Shown here piece after piece: positions 42,698 through 50,937 of a stretch of DNA of 64,000 bases (positions are counted from its first letter, which is position 1; each line of letters starts with the position of its first letter). Source of the stretch: Streptosporangium becharense (GTDB lineage: Bacteria > Actinomycetota > Actinomycetes > Streptosporangiales > Streptosporangiaceae); the NCBI RefSeq assembly GCF_014204985.1, contig NZ_JACHMP010000001.1, positions 2,790,001-2,854,000 on the forward strand, written 5' to 3'. A model generated the notes under the pieces. The model did no database searches and had not been told where the DNA came from. It was given only the letters and a program-made list of their open reading frames with translations. A program made the translations under genes and the position numbers.

Positions 42698-44200
42698 ATG
42701 CGCGACGGGGAAGAGGAGGACTCGGGTGTGCTCGTGGGCGGCGATGCCTACGGAAGCGTCCAGGTCACCCCGAGGCGCGAACGCCGCTCCGTCCGGGGCG
42801 CCCGCTCGCGGCGGCGCGGGCTGATCGCCTCCGGCCTGCTCTCCTGCGTCGTCCTCGGCACCTCCGGGGTCACCTGGGGGCTGACGACGTACGCGGAGGA
42901 GCGGATCCAGGGGGTCGACGCGGGGGTCTCCGGGCCGGGGCCCACCGGCGCGATGAACATCCTGCTGGTCGGCGTCGACCGGCGCGACAACCTCTCACGC
43001 AGGCAGCAGAACGAGCTCAAGCTGGGCCGCGAGAGCGGTCAGCGCACCGACACCATGATGGTGATCCACCTGTCGAAGGACCACCGGAAGGTCACCGTGG
43101 TGAGCCTCCCCCGCGACACGTGGACGACGATCCCGGGCAAGGGCGAGCACAAGATCAACGCGGCGTACCAGCTCGGCGGGGCGAAGCTCGCCGTGCGGGC
43201 CGTGCAGAACGTCACCGGGCTGACCATCAACCACTACGTCGAGGTCAACGTGCTCGGCTTCATCCACGTGGTGGACGCGCTCGGCGGCATCTCGGTCTGC
43301 ACCCCGGTGCCGATCAACGACCCCAAGACCGCGCTCGACCTGCAGCCCGGCACCTACTCCCTCGACGGCGTCAAGGCCCTCGCCTACGCCCGCACCCGCG
43401 CCACCGCCCGCTCCGACCTCGACCGCATCGACCGCCAGCAGCAGGTGATCTCCGCCCTGCTGAGCCAGGCCCTCAGCGGCGACACGCTCACCAACCCGGT
43501 CAAGCTCGCCTCGTTCGTCGACACGACCCTCGGCACGCTCCGGGTCGACGACCCGCTCCGCAAGGACCTGCTCGGCCTGGCCGGGCAGCTCAAGGACGTC
43601 TCCACCGACGACGTGTCCTTCGCCACGGTCCCGATCGCCGACGTCGACTACAAGACGCCGACCGGCGAGTCCGCGGTGCTGTGGGACAAGAAGGCGGCGG
43701 CTGAGCTGTTCCGCCGGATCGACGCCGACGAGACGCTCGTCGCACCCGCCTCGTCCTCACCGAAGCCCGGTCCCGCGGCCTCCTCGTCGGCCTCGCCGAA
43801 GCCTCCGGCACCGACCGTGCCGCCCTCGCGGATCTCTCTGCGGGTGCTCAACGGCACCACGATCGCCGGTCTCGGCGCGCGGGCCAGGACCGACCTGCAG
43901 AAGGTCGGGTTCCTGGTGCCCGACGCCGCCGGCGACACCCCGCAGAAGGATTTCACCAAGACCGTGGTCCGCCACGGTCCCGGCCGGGAGGATTCGGCCC
44001 GCACGGTGGCCGCGGCGTTGCCCGGGGCCGAGTTGCGGCCGGTCGACTCTCTCGGTGACGGGATCGAAGTGGTCGTCGGCAGTGGTTACACACCGGCGAA
44101 GAAGGTCACCGTGAAGGAGCCCGCGGCGGCCTCGCCGAGCGCGACGCCCTCGGCCACTCCGACGGCACGCACCGCGACGCAGAACATCTGCAAAAAGTAA
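42698..44200 (+). CDS. LCP family glycopolymer ligase with LytR_C domain, copy 2
   Basis: 500 residues. Short cytosolic N-terminus, one TM helix (~47-67), LCP domain (~85-290) and a LytR_C domain (~385-470, starting RISLRVLNGTTIAGL). Conserved LCP blocks: NILLVGVDRRDN, QRTDTMMVIHL, VVSLPRDTWTT, HKINAAYQLGG and YARTRATARSDLDRIDRQQQ, with the Asp/Arg residues that handle pyrophosphate lipids. The C-terminus ends in an Ala/Ser/Thr/Pro repeat tail. ATG 42698 has GAGGGG ~9 nt upstream. As the closest LCP gene to the CDP-polyol set it is the best candidate to attach that product to the wall. Confidence 0.93.
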   Translation: MRDGEEEDSGVLVGGDAYGSVQVTPRRERRSVRGARSRRRGLIASGLLSCVVLGTSGVTWGLTTYAEERIQGVDAGVSGPGPTGAMNILLVGVDRRDNLSRRQQNELKLGRESGQRTDTMMVIHLSKDHRKVTVVSLPRDTWTTIPGKGEHKINAAYQLGGAKLAVRAVQNVTGLTINHYVEVNVLGFIHVVDALGGISVCTPVPINDPKTALDLQPGTYSLDGVKALAYARTRATARSDLDRIDRQQQVISALLSQALSGDTLTNPVKLASFVDTTLGTLRVDDPLRKDLLGLAGQLKDVSTDDVSFATVPIADVDYKTPTGESAVLWDKKAAAELFRRIDADETLVAPASSSPKPGPAASSSASPKPPAPTVPPSRISLRVLNGTTIAGLGARARTDLQKVGFLVPDAAGDTPQKDFTKTVVRHGPGREDSARTVAAALPGAELRPVDSLGDGIEVVVGSGYTPAKKVTVKEPAAASPSATPSATPTARTATQNICKK

Positions 44201-44274
44201 GTCGGACACGTTTCTAGAAAGTACGCATAACAATCTCCCCTCCGGGCACTTAACAGCGCACGGAGGTGATGATC

Positions 44275-44643
44275 GTGAGTTCGACGTTCGACATCCAAAC
44301 CTGGCCCAGCGGCCCGTGCATGGTGGTACAGGCCGCCGGCGATCTCGACATGGCGGTCGCGCCCCGGCTGCGCGCGGAAATCGACCAGGTCCTCGACGGC
44401 CTGGGCCACCCGTGCCTGGTGATGGACCTGACGCAGGTGCCCTTCTGCGACTCGGTGGGCCTGGGAGTCCTGGTGGGCACCCTCACCCGGGTCAAGGAGG
44501 CACATGGTCGGCTCGTGCTCGTGGTGAGCCCGGGGATGATCACCCACCTGCTGACCATCACCAACCTCGACCGGCACTTCGAGATGCGCGGCAGCCTGCG
44601 CGAAGCCCTCGACAGCTTCACCCTCAGCCACTCATCCGGCTGA
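44275..44643 (+). CDS. STAS-domain anti-sigma factor antagonist (phosphoserine site intact)
   Basis: 122 residues, single STAS domain of the SpoIIAA/RsbV type. VVQAAGDLDMAVAPRLRAEI is the first conserved block and VPFCDSVGLGVLVG the phosphorylation loop: Asp-Ser-x-Gly keeps the serine that the cognate anti-sigma kinase phosphorylates. GTG 44275 is chosen since GGAGG lies exactly 8 nt upstream; earlier GTG 44266 and ATG 44269 overlap that site. A second STAS gene follows 429 nt later. No anti-sigma kinase is seen in the window. Confidence 0.9.
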   Translation: MSSTFDIQTWPSGPCMVVQAAGDLDMAVAPRLRAEIDQVLDGLGHPCLVMDLTQVPFCDSVGLGVLVGTLTRVKEAHGRLVLVVSPGMITHLLTITNLDRHFEMRGSLREALDSFTLSHSSG

Positions 44644-45071
44644 CCCGCCCCCGGTCGTCCGACCGGGTTACCCTTTCGTCGCCGTTCTTCCTGCATTTCC
44701 TTTTGTTCGTTCTCATCCTTCCCCATCCTTGTCTTCCGGCCCAGCGGTCACTCCCCACCCATCGGGGCCGTCCGATTTCGGTTCCACCTGTTCCCGTTTT
44801 CGGGCTGACCAGATAGAAGCGACCGCAGTGAACGTGAGCCATTTCCACAAATGGCTGGCGTATGACCGGCATGAGATCTACACTTCGCTTCGAAGCTACG
44901 CGATCACGGAAAGCGATAATTCGCACCATTAGGGAGTATCGTGGCTTCAGGTGAACCGGCCTTCCCCCGCGCCGGCGCGGACGGGCGGCGGCACACCGAG
45001 GCCGGGCGCGTCCGAGCGACACTCCCTGGCCGGGCACGTATCTTCACGTGATGCCTGCAGGGAAGTGGGCG
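44644..45071. other. Gap with a pyrimidine-rich stretch and no clear gene
   Basis: 428 nt between two STAS genes. 44690-44760 on the plus strand is strongly C/T-rich. 44828-44932 opens a 34-codon frame (MNVSHFHKWLAYDR...) whose codons are unusually A+T-rich for this genome, so it is probably not translated. The A+T-rich block 44860-44940 may be the promoter of the second STAS gene. Confidence 0.45.
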
Positions 45072-45452
45072 ATGAAAGCACTACATCTCGTGAGCGAGCG
45101 CGCGAACGGCTCCGTGGTCGTCACGGTGACCGGCGAGCTCGACCTGGCCACCCGCCCAGAGCTGGTCGCCTACGTCAGACATGCCGTCGACGTCGACACC
45201 GGCACGATCATCATCGATCTCTCCGGCGTCACCTTCATCGACGCCTGCGGCCTGAGCGCGCTGATCGCCCTCAAGCGGTACGCGCGCGAGCAGGGCAGGC
45301 CGCTGCTCCTGGCCGGAGCGACGCCCCCCGTGCTGAGGCTGCTCAAGCTCACCAACCTCGACGGGACCTTCACCATGATCTCCCGCCCCGGAGCCGCCGG
45401 GGCACCGCCCGTCGGCAGGGCGAACACCGGGCCGGCCGTCCAGACCGGCTGA
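45072..45452 (+). CDS. STAS-domain anti-sigma factor antagonist lacking the phosphoserine
   Basis: 126 residues. GSVVVTVTGELDLATRPELV and VTFIDACGLSALIAL are the two STAS blocks. In the loop the phosphoacceptor position is Ala and the next is Cys (DACG versus DSxG in SpoIIAA, RsbV and the neighbouring gene), so this copy should not be switched off by phosphorylation. ATG 45072 has GGGAAG ~6 nt upstream. The C-terminus is a short Gly/Ala/Pro tail. It may bind its anti-sigma factor constitutively. Confidence 0.85.
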   Translation: MKALHLVSERANGSVVVTVTGELDLATRPELVAYVRHAVDVDTGTIIIDLSGVTFIDACGLSALIALKRYAREQGRPLLLAGATPPVLRLLKLTNLDGTFTMISRPGAAGAPPVGRANTGPAVQTG

Positions 45453-45630
45453 CCGGGCCTCGCCGGCCCCGCCGGCCCTGGCCTCTCATCCGGGGCCGGC
45501 CCGGCACCGGCCGCCGATCACCTCCGACTCCCGGCGATCACCTCTTACCGCCGCCGATCGCCTCCTGCCGCCTCCGGGACCGCAAGGCCCGGAGGCGGAA
45601 CCCGCGAGCCGGAGAACCGCGTCGGCGGCG

Positions 45631-46629
45631 TCAGCCGGCTCGTCTCTCCGCTCTCTCCGCTCTCTCCGCTCTCCCCACGACCGGCCGGACGACCGGGCGG
45701 GAGGGGGGTGCCCCGCCCGAGGCGGCCGTCCCGTCGGAGCCGAGCCGATCCGGGCTGAGCCCATCCAAGGAGCGCTCATCGGGGTCGAACGCGGCCAGCA
45801 GGTCGGTGAGCGGCGGGTGCACCCCGGCCAGCCGGATCCGCGCGGGGGCGCTGCGGACGGCACCGGCGAGCAGCCGGACGGCGGAGAGGTCGGCGGAGAC
45901 CAGCCCCGCCACGTCGAGGGTGACCGGCCCGTCGCCGGCGGCCGCGTCCTCGACCAGGTGCTCCAGCACGGCGGCCAGCGCGTCCCGGTTGGTCTCGTCG
46001 GCCTCCCCTGCCAGCGTCAGCCCGGCACCGGTACGGCGTACACGCAGCAGCGGCTCCCACTCCTCAGTGGCCCCCGCCCCGGCCCGCGCCGTCCCGGGGT
46101 GGGCCGCGCCGAGGCGCTCCAGCTCGGCCGCGGTGAACAGGCGGCGGTCATAACAGCACAGCGCGATGGCGTAACCCTCGGAGAAGACGCGGTTGGCCTG
46201 CGCCTCGTACCGGGCGAGCCGGGCGAGCTGGTCCGTCCCCGGCTCCGGACCGATGATCCATCCCATGTCGATCGCCACCCGCAGACCGGCGTACCCCTGC
46301 TCGCGCGCGTTCTCGATCGCCGTGCTCCACGCCTCCAGCGCCCGTTCGGCCTCGAACGCGCCGCCGGAGGTCAGGTGGGACTCGTTGGCGATGGCCACCT
46401 GCAACTGACCGCTGTGCTGCGGCCCGGCGACCTCCACGCCGTACGCCTCCAGCGCCACCAGGAACGCCCGCGGCAGGAAGGTGTCGGTGAAGTACAGCAC
46501 CTGGTGGTTCTGACTGACACCGGTTCGGACAAAACGGACCAGGGCCTTCAGATGCCGCTCATGGTCATCGAAGGTCCAGCACACATGATCACCCGGTACG
46601 AGCCGGTCGACGGTTTTCGGGTCTGCCAC
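45631..46629 (-). CDS. MEDS-domain sensor fused to a C-terminal STAS-like domain
   Basis: 332 residues. Residues ~8-180 match the MEDS (methanogen/methylotroph DcmR sensory) domain: GDHVCWTFDDHERHL, VLYFTDTFLPRAFLVAL, AIDMGWIIG and YAIALCCYD. Residues ~195-285 have a weak STAS-like pattern (GLTLAGEADETNRDAL, DVAGLVSADLSAVRLLAG) without a DSxG serine. The C-terminal Arg/Ala tail is written by a three-fold 9-bp repeat (about 45651-45680). GTG 46629. Such proteins are usually part of anti-sigma networks; the ligand is unknown. Confidence 0.82.
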   Translation of the reverse strand: MADPKTVDRLVPGDHVCWTFDDHERHLKALVRFVRTGVSQNHQVLYFTDTFLPRAFLVALEAYGVEVAGPQHSGQLQVAIANESHLTSGGAFEAERALEAWSTAIENAREQGYAGLRVAIDMGWIIGPEPGTDQLARLARYEAQANRVFSEGYAIALCCYDRRLFTAAELERLGAAHPGTARAGAGATEEWEPLLRVRRTGAGLTLAGEADETNRDALAAVLEHLVEDAAAGDGPVTLDVAGLVSADLSAVRLLAGAVRSAPARIRLAGVHPPLTDLLAAFDPDERSLDGLSPDRLGSDGTAASGGAPPSRPVVRPVVGRAERAERAERRAG

Positions 46630-47147
46630 TGGCTACCCACTCTGTAGGCGGACATCTCGGCGCAGCAGCGAAGTTCGCAGGCCCCGAAGACCGGCGACCA
46701 ATGCCGCGTTCCGCCTCTCTCGACCTCCACCGTAAGACACCCGCGCTCCGGCGGCCAAACCTCGAACGGCGCCGGCCGGTGCCACCGGGCCGTCGCCCAC
46801 CGTGAAACAGATCATGAGGCCATGCGGTCGACACTCATGACAGCGACCATACACAGAGCCCCGGACCGACGTCACCGCCGCCACTCCACCGGGCCCCGAC
46901 GGCCGCCCGCCGCCGTCGCCGGAGTCGATGTCCGTACCCTCTCCTCCGGCGCCTCCCGGCAGGGCCGGGAGACGCGATCGGCTTCGGTGAGGCGAAGCGG
47001 TCACGCGTCCCGCGGATGCGGCTCCGTTCCGTCCCCGCTCCGCGTCCCGCGGAGCGGGGACGGAACGGAGCCGCCACGACGCTCACCCCGAGGCCGGAGA
47101 AGCCGCAAGACGATCCCGGCGGAACGCGGTTCCCGCTGCTCAGATGC
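46630..47147. other. Long intergenic region before the MEDS gene
   Basis: 518 nt between the acyl-CoA dehydrogenase stop and the MEDS gene start (both minus strand). No convincing gene on either strand. It holds the perfect hairpin 47018-47074 and a smaller A+T-richer part at 46800-46850. The promoter of the MEDS gene must lie at its left end. Confidence 0.5.
47018..47074 (-). terminator. Perfect 27-bp inverted repeat after the acyl-CoA dehydrogenase gene
   Basis: Arms 47018-47044 and 47048-47074 are exact reverse complements over 27 bp with a 3-nt spacer. It starts 74 nt past the acyl-CoA dehydrogenase stop, where a terminator is expected. No T-run follows. Stem length and perfection are exceptional for a terminator, so an RNA or DNA element of another kind is possible. 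Confidence 0.65.
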
Positions 47148-48311
47148 CTACTTCAGCAGCTGGCGGGCCATGACCAGGCGCTGGATCTGGTTGGTGCCCT
47201 CGTAGATCTGGGTGATCTTGGCGTCGCGCATCATGCGCTCGACCGGGTAGTCGCTGGTGTAGCCGTACCCGCCGAGGAGCTGGACGGCGTCGGTGGTGAT
47301 CTCCATCGCGGCGTCGGAGGCGGCGCACTTGGCGGCACTGGAGAAGAAGGTCAGGTCCGCCTGCGGCTCGCCGTGCATGGCCAGCTCCGACTTGGCCGCG
47401 GCGGCGTAGGTGAGCTGCCGGGCGGCCTCCAGCTTCATGGCCATGTCGGCGACCATGAACTGAACGCCCTGGAAGTCGGCGACGGCCTTGCCGAACTGCT
47501 TGCGCTCCTTGACGTAGCCGATCGCGTAGTCGAGCGCACCCTGGGCGATGCCGAGCGCCTGGGCGGCGATCGTGATGCGGGTGTGGTCCAGGGTGGCCAA
47601 GGCGGTCTTGAAACCCGTGCCCGGCTCGCCGATCATCCGGGAGGCGGGGATCCGCACGTCGTCCAGGATGACCTGGCGGGTCGGGGAGCCCTTGATGCCG
47701 AGCTTGCGCTCCTTGGGACCGAAACTGACGCCCTCGTCGCCCTTCTCCACGACGAACGCGGAGATGCCCCGGGCCCCGACGCCCGGCTCGGTGACGGCCA
47801 TCACCGTGTAGTACTCCGACACCCCGGCGTTGGTGATCCACATCTTGGTGCCGTTGAGCACGTAGTGGTCGCCGTCGGCCACGGCGCGGGTCTTCATGGC
47901 GGCGGCGTCGCTGCCCGCCTCCGCCTCCGACAGCGCGTAGGAGAACATCGCGTCCCCCCGGGCGACCGGCGGCAGGTAGCGCTGCTTGAGCTCCTCGGAG
48001 GCCGACAGCAGCAGCGGGACGGTTCCGAGCTTGTTGACCGCGGGGATCAGCGAGGACGAGGCGCAGGCCCGCGCCACCTCCTCGATGACGATGACGGTCG
48101 CCAGCGCGTCGGCCCCCGACCCGCCGTACTCCTCGGGAACGTGCACGGCGTGCATGTCGGCCGCGACCAGCGCCTTGTAGACGTCGGCGGGGAACTCCCC
48201 CGTCTCGTCCGCTTCGGCGGCACGCGGGGCGATCTTCTCATCGGCGAGGGCGCGGACCGTCTCGCGGAGCATCTGGTGCTCCTCCGGCAGCGCGTAGAGA
48301 GGGAAGCTCAT
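47148..48311 (-). CDS. Acyl-CoA dehydrogenase
   Basis: 387 residues, full length for the family. FAD and substrate signatures: YALSEAEAGSDAAAMKT, YVLNGTKMWITNAGVS and RKQFGKAVADFQ; the catalytic Glu is in QIYEGTNQIQRLVMAR near the C-terminus. It oxidises an acyl-CoA to the 2-enoyl-CoA in fatty-acid or branched-chain degradation and passes electrons to an electron-transfer flavoprotein. It resembles short/medium-chain actinobacterial members such as mycobacterial FadE25. ATG 48311. No beta-oxidation partner lies beside it. Confidence 0.95.
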   Translation of the reverse strand: MSFPLYALPEEHQMLRETVRALADEKIAPRAAEADETGEFPADVYKALVAADMHAVHVPEEYGGSGADALATVIVIEEVARACASSSLIPAVNKLGTVPLLLSASEELKQRYLPPVARGDAMFSYALSEAEAGSDAAAMKTRAVADGDHYVLNGTKMWITNAGVSEYYTVMAVTEPGVGARGISAFVVEKGDEGVSFGPKERKLGIKGSPTRQVILDDVRIPASRMIGEPGTGFKTALATLDHTRITIAAQALGIAQGALDYAIGYVKERKQFGKAVADFQGVQFMVADMAMKLEAARQLTYAAAAKSELAMHGEPQADLTFFSSAAKCAASDAAMEITTDAVQLLGGYGYTSDYPVERMMRDAKITQIYEGTNQIQRLVMARQLLK

Positions 48312-48457
48312 GGGCAAATACTAGGACGTCCAACAAAGCGTGGAGCGCTCCACCCCAGGTGACGTATGCCGCCGCTGTTTACGCAGGTGGCAAAGTGGGA
48401 GAATCGAATGCCGGTACGCTGACGGCAAAGAACCGGGCAGTACCGAAAGGAGCACCA

Positions 48458-49777
48458 GTGGCCTACCGCCTCACCATGGTGGGAACCGGATACCTCGGTG
48501 CGACGACGTCCGCATGCATGGCCGAGCTGGGCTTCGAGGTCCTCGGTCTCGACGTGGACGCGGAGAAGATCGGCCGTCTGCAGGCCGGCGACCTGCCCAT
48601 CTACGAACCGGGCCTGGAGGAGGTCCTGCGGCGCAACCTCGCCAACGGGCGGTTGCGCTTCACCACCTCCTACGAGGAGGCCGCGGAGTTCGGCGATGTG
48701 CATTTCCTGTGCCTCGGCACCCCCCAGAAACCCGGCGAGTACGCCGCGGACGTGTCCTACCTGGACGCCGCGGTCGAGGCACTGGCCCCCCACCTGCGGC
48801 GGGAGTGCCTGGTCGTCGGGAAGTCCACCGTCCCGGCCGGCACCGCGCAGCGGCTGGCGGACAAGCTCGCCAGGCTGGCCCCCATCGGAGCGGGCGCCGA
48901 GCTGGCCTGGAACCCCGAGTTCCTCCGTGAGGGCTTCGCGGTGAAGGACACCCTGGAACCCGACCGGATCGTGTTCGGCGTCGCCTCGGAGCGGGCCGAG
49001 AAGATCCTGCGCGAGGTCTACGCCCCCCTGATCGAGGCGGACGTCCCGGTGGTGGTCACCGACTACCCGACGGCCGAGCTGGTCAAGGTCGCCGCCAACG
49101 CGTTCCTCGCCACGAAGATCTCGTTCATCAACGCGATGGCCGAGGTGTGCGAGGCCACCCACGCCGACGTCAAGCAACTGTCGCTGGCGCTCTCCTTCGA
49201 CGACCGCATCGGCGGCAAGTTCCTCAACCCGGGGCTGGGTTTCGGCGGCGGCTGCCTGCCCAAGGACATCCGCGCCTTCATGGCCAGGGCCGGTGAGCTC
49301 GGCGCCGACCAGGCGCTGACCTTCCTCCGCGAGGTCGACGCGATCAACATGCGCCGCCGGGCCCGGATGGTCGACCTGGCCCGCGAACTGGCCGGCGGTT
49401 CCTTCCGCGGCTGCACGGTCACCGTGCTCGGCGCCGCGTTCAAGCCCAACTCCGACGACATCCGCGACTCCCCCGCGCTCGACGTCGCCGTCAAGATCGG
49501 CCAGCAGGGCGGCAAGGTCACCGTCTACGACCCCGTCGCCCAGGAGAACGCCCGCCGGGCCCACCCCGAGCTCTCCTACGGCGACTCCGCCCTGGAGGCG
49601 GCCCGCGACGCCCATGTCGTGCTGGTGCTCACCGAGTGGCAGGAGTTCGTCACCCTCGACCCCGAGGAGCTGGGTTCCGTGGTGGCCTCCCGCAAGATCG
49701 TCGATGGCCGCAACGCCCTCGACGCCGAGGTCTGGCGTGCCGCGGGCTGGCACTACCGCGCGCTCGGCCGCCCCTGA
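48458..49777 (+). CDS. ugd: UDP-glucose 6-dehydrogenase (nucleotide-sugar dehydrogenase)
   Basis: 439 residues. The NAD site MVGTGYLGATTSACMAELGF opens the N-terminal domain; CLGTPQKPG, KSTVPAGT, FLREGFAVKD and LNPGLGFGGGCLPKDIRAF follow, the last containing the catalytic Cys. The C-terminal domain has VLGAAFKPNSDDIRDSPAL. UDP-glucose is the most common substrate; GDP-mannose is less likely because FLREG is typical of UDP-glucose enzymes. GTG 48458 has AAGGAG ~6 nt upstream. It would supply UDP-glucuronate for envelope glycans. A hairpin at 49824-49861 follows. Confidence 0.93.
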   Translation: MAYRLTMVGTGYLGATTSACMAELGFEVLGLDVDAEKIGRLQAGDLPIYEPGLEEVLRRNLANGRLRFTTSYEEAAEFGDVHFLCLGTPQKPGEYAADVSYLDAAVEALAPHLRRECLVVGKSTVPAGTAQRLADKLARLAPIGAGAELAWNPEFLREGFAVKDTLEPDRIVFGVASERAEKILREVYAPLIEADVPVVVTDYPTAELVKVAANAFLATKISFINAMAEVCEATHADVKQLSLALSFDDRIGGKFLNPGLGFGGGCLPKDIRAFMARAGELGADQALTFLREVDAINMRRRARMVDLARELAGGSFRGCTVTVLGAAFKPNSDDIRDSPALDVAVKIGQQGGKVTVYDPVAQENARRAHPELSYGDSALEAARDAHVVLVLTEWQEFVTLDPEELGSVVASRKIVDGRNALDAEVWRAAGWHYRALGRP

Positions 49778-49823
49778 CCCCGTCCTTCACGAACCGGCCC
49801 GCCCCTGACCGTCTCCGCGTCGT

Positions 49824-49861
49824 GGCCCGAGCCGTCTCATGCCGACGAGACGTCCCGGGCC
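49824..49861 (+). terminator. Imperfect hairpin after ugd
   Basis: Arms 49824-49838 and 49847-49861 pair at 13 of 15 positions around an 8-nt loop, 47 nt past the ugd stop. G+C-rich, no T-run; probable terminator. Confidence 0.45.
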
Positions 49862-49930
49862 GGGACGCGGGGACGATACGGGCCGGGTACGGGTCTGCGA
49901 CGAGCTGACCGGCCAGTGAGGAAACACACG

Positions 49931-50635
49931 GTGGGATTCCAGCTGAGCTGCTACTTCACCCTCGACGCCGGGGTGCTCCCGTTGTTCGAGCGGGTGATAC
50001 CGGGCGGATCACGGTTCGTCATCCCCGTCGGCGGCGACGGGCTGCCCGCCGGATGGGTGCTGCCGACGCCCTGGCGCCTGGAGTACGACCTCGGCGGCAC
50101 ACCGGCGATGGCCGGGGACGTGGTCGACGACGCAGCCGTCGACGCGTGGCGGAAGGCCGCGGGCGTCCCCGGGACACCGGACCCGCTCGACGCCTTCGAC
50201 GACCTGGACCTGCAACTGGCGTCGCTGCTCAGCCTGGCGGCACCCTCCGGTGTGGTCGTCATCGACGACGACACGTTCGGCGGGCTGCGGTTCAACGAGT
50301 ACGCGGCGGTGTGCGTCTCGGGGCGACTGCGCGCCGCCGGTGGAATCGACTTCGCCGACGGCGGACGCGGCGCGGGCCGGGCGTTCGAGCTGCGTGACGG
50401 CGCCTACCACCCGGTCACCCCTGCGGAGGCCGATCCCGTCACCCGGTGCGCAGCCGTGCTCGACCGGCGGTTCGCCGGTGTGTCCTTGTTCGAGGGCTAC
50501 CTGCCGCGCAACGCCGAGCCGGGTTTCCACCGGGACCGCCTCCCCCCGGCCGACGGCCCGCTCCGGCTCCCCCCAGGGACGGTCGAGGAGTGGGGGCCGT
50601 ACTTCCCGCTCCTCACCCGGCACCACGGCGGCTGA
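49931..50635 (+). CDS. Hypothetical protein
   Basis: 234 residues, no signal peptide or TM helix and no family I recognise. It is compact and acidic, with conserved-looking blocks MGFQLSCYFTLDAGVLPLFE, FVIPVGGDGLPAGWVLP and GVVVIDDDTFGGLRFNEYA. Codon use is normal for the genome. GTG 49931 is chosen because TGAGGAA lies 7-8 nt upstream; GTG 49916 is also in frame. Monocistronic between ugd and the DUF397 gene. Confidence 0.7.
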   Translation: MGFQLSCYFTLDAGVLPLFERVIPGGSRFVIPVGGDGLPAGWVLPTPWRLEYDLGGTPAMAGDVVDDAAVDAWRKAAGVPGTPDPLDAFDDLDLQLASLLSLAAPSGVVVIDDDTFGGLRFNEYAAVCVSGRLRAAGGIDFADGGRGAGRAFELRDGAYHPVTPAEADPVTRCAAVLDRRFAGVSLFEGYLPRNAEPGFHRDRLPPADGPLRLPPGTVEEWGPYFPLLTRHHGG

Positions 50636-50700
50636 CCCCGTCGGCGTACGGGTCTGAAGCCGGGGCCCGACGGCGGCGAAGCCCCGGCCTCACCGCGGGG

Positions 50701-50937
50701 TCAGTTGTCGAACTCGCCGAGCTTCACGCCGCCGACGAAGGCGTCCCATTCCGACTGGGTGAAGAACAGCTTGGGCCCGTCGGGGTTCTTGGAGTCGCGC
50801 AGCACGTAGAGGGGGCCCGACCCGGCCTTGTGCCCCTCGTCGAGCCCGTCGACCACCGCCACCTCCACGCAGTCGCCACCGTTGTCGCTGCTGAGGGAGG
50901 CCTTACGCCAGACTGCCGTGCTCAGGTCTGCTTCCAT
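50701..50937 (-). CDS. DUF397 domain protein
   Basis: 78 residues. The DUF397 pattern is clear: TAVWRKASLSSDNGGDCVEV, VLRDSKNPDGPKLFF and a Trp-containing end (SEWDAFVGGVKLGEF). DUF397 proteins are small actinomycete-specific partners encoded beside HTH/DUF5753 regulators. The start overlaps the regulator gene by 16 nt. Function unproven; such pairs have been proposed to act as modular toxin-antitoxin-like or developmental switches. Confidence 0.93.
   Translation of the reverse strand: MEADLSTAVWRKASLSSDNGGDCVEVAVVDGLDEGHKAGSGPLYVLRDSKNPDGPKLFFTQSEWDAFVGGVKLGEFDN

Noticed and set aside
44828-44932. 34-codon frame between the two STAS genes
   Set aside because: Codons such as AAA, TAT and CTT are atypical for this genome and there is no clear ribosome-binding site. 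Possible but unsupported.
46633-47004. Minus-strand frame in the 518-nt gap upstream of the MEDS gene
   Set aside because: Arg/Gly/Pro-rich without a ribosome-binding site; typical of spurious frames in high-GC DNA.
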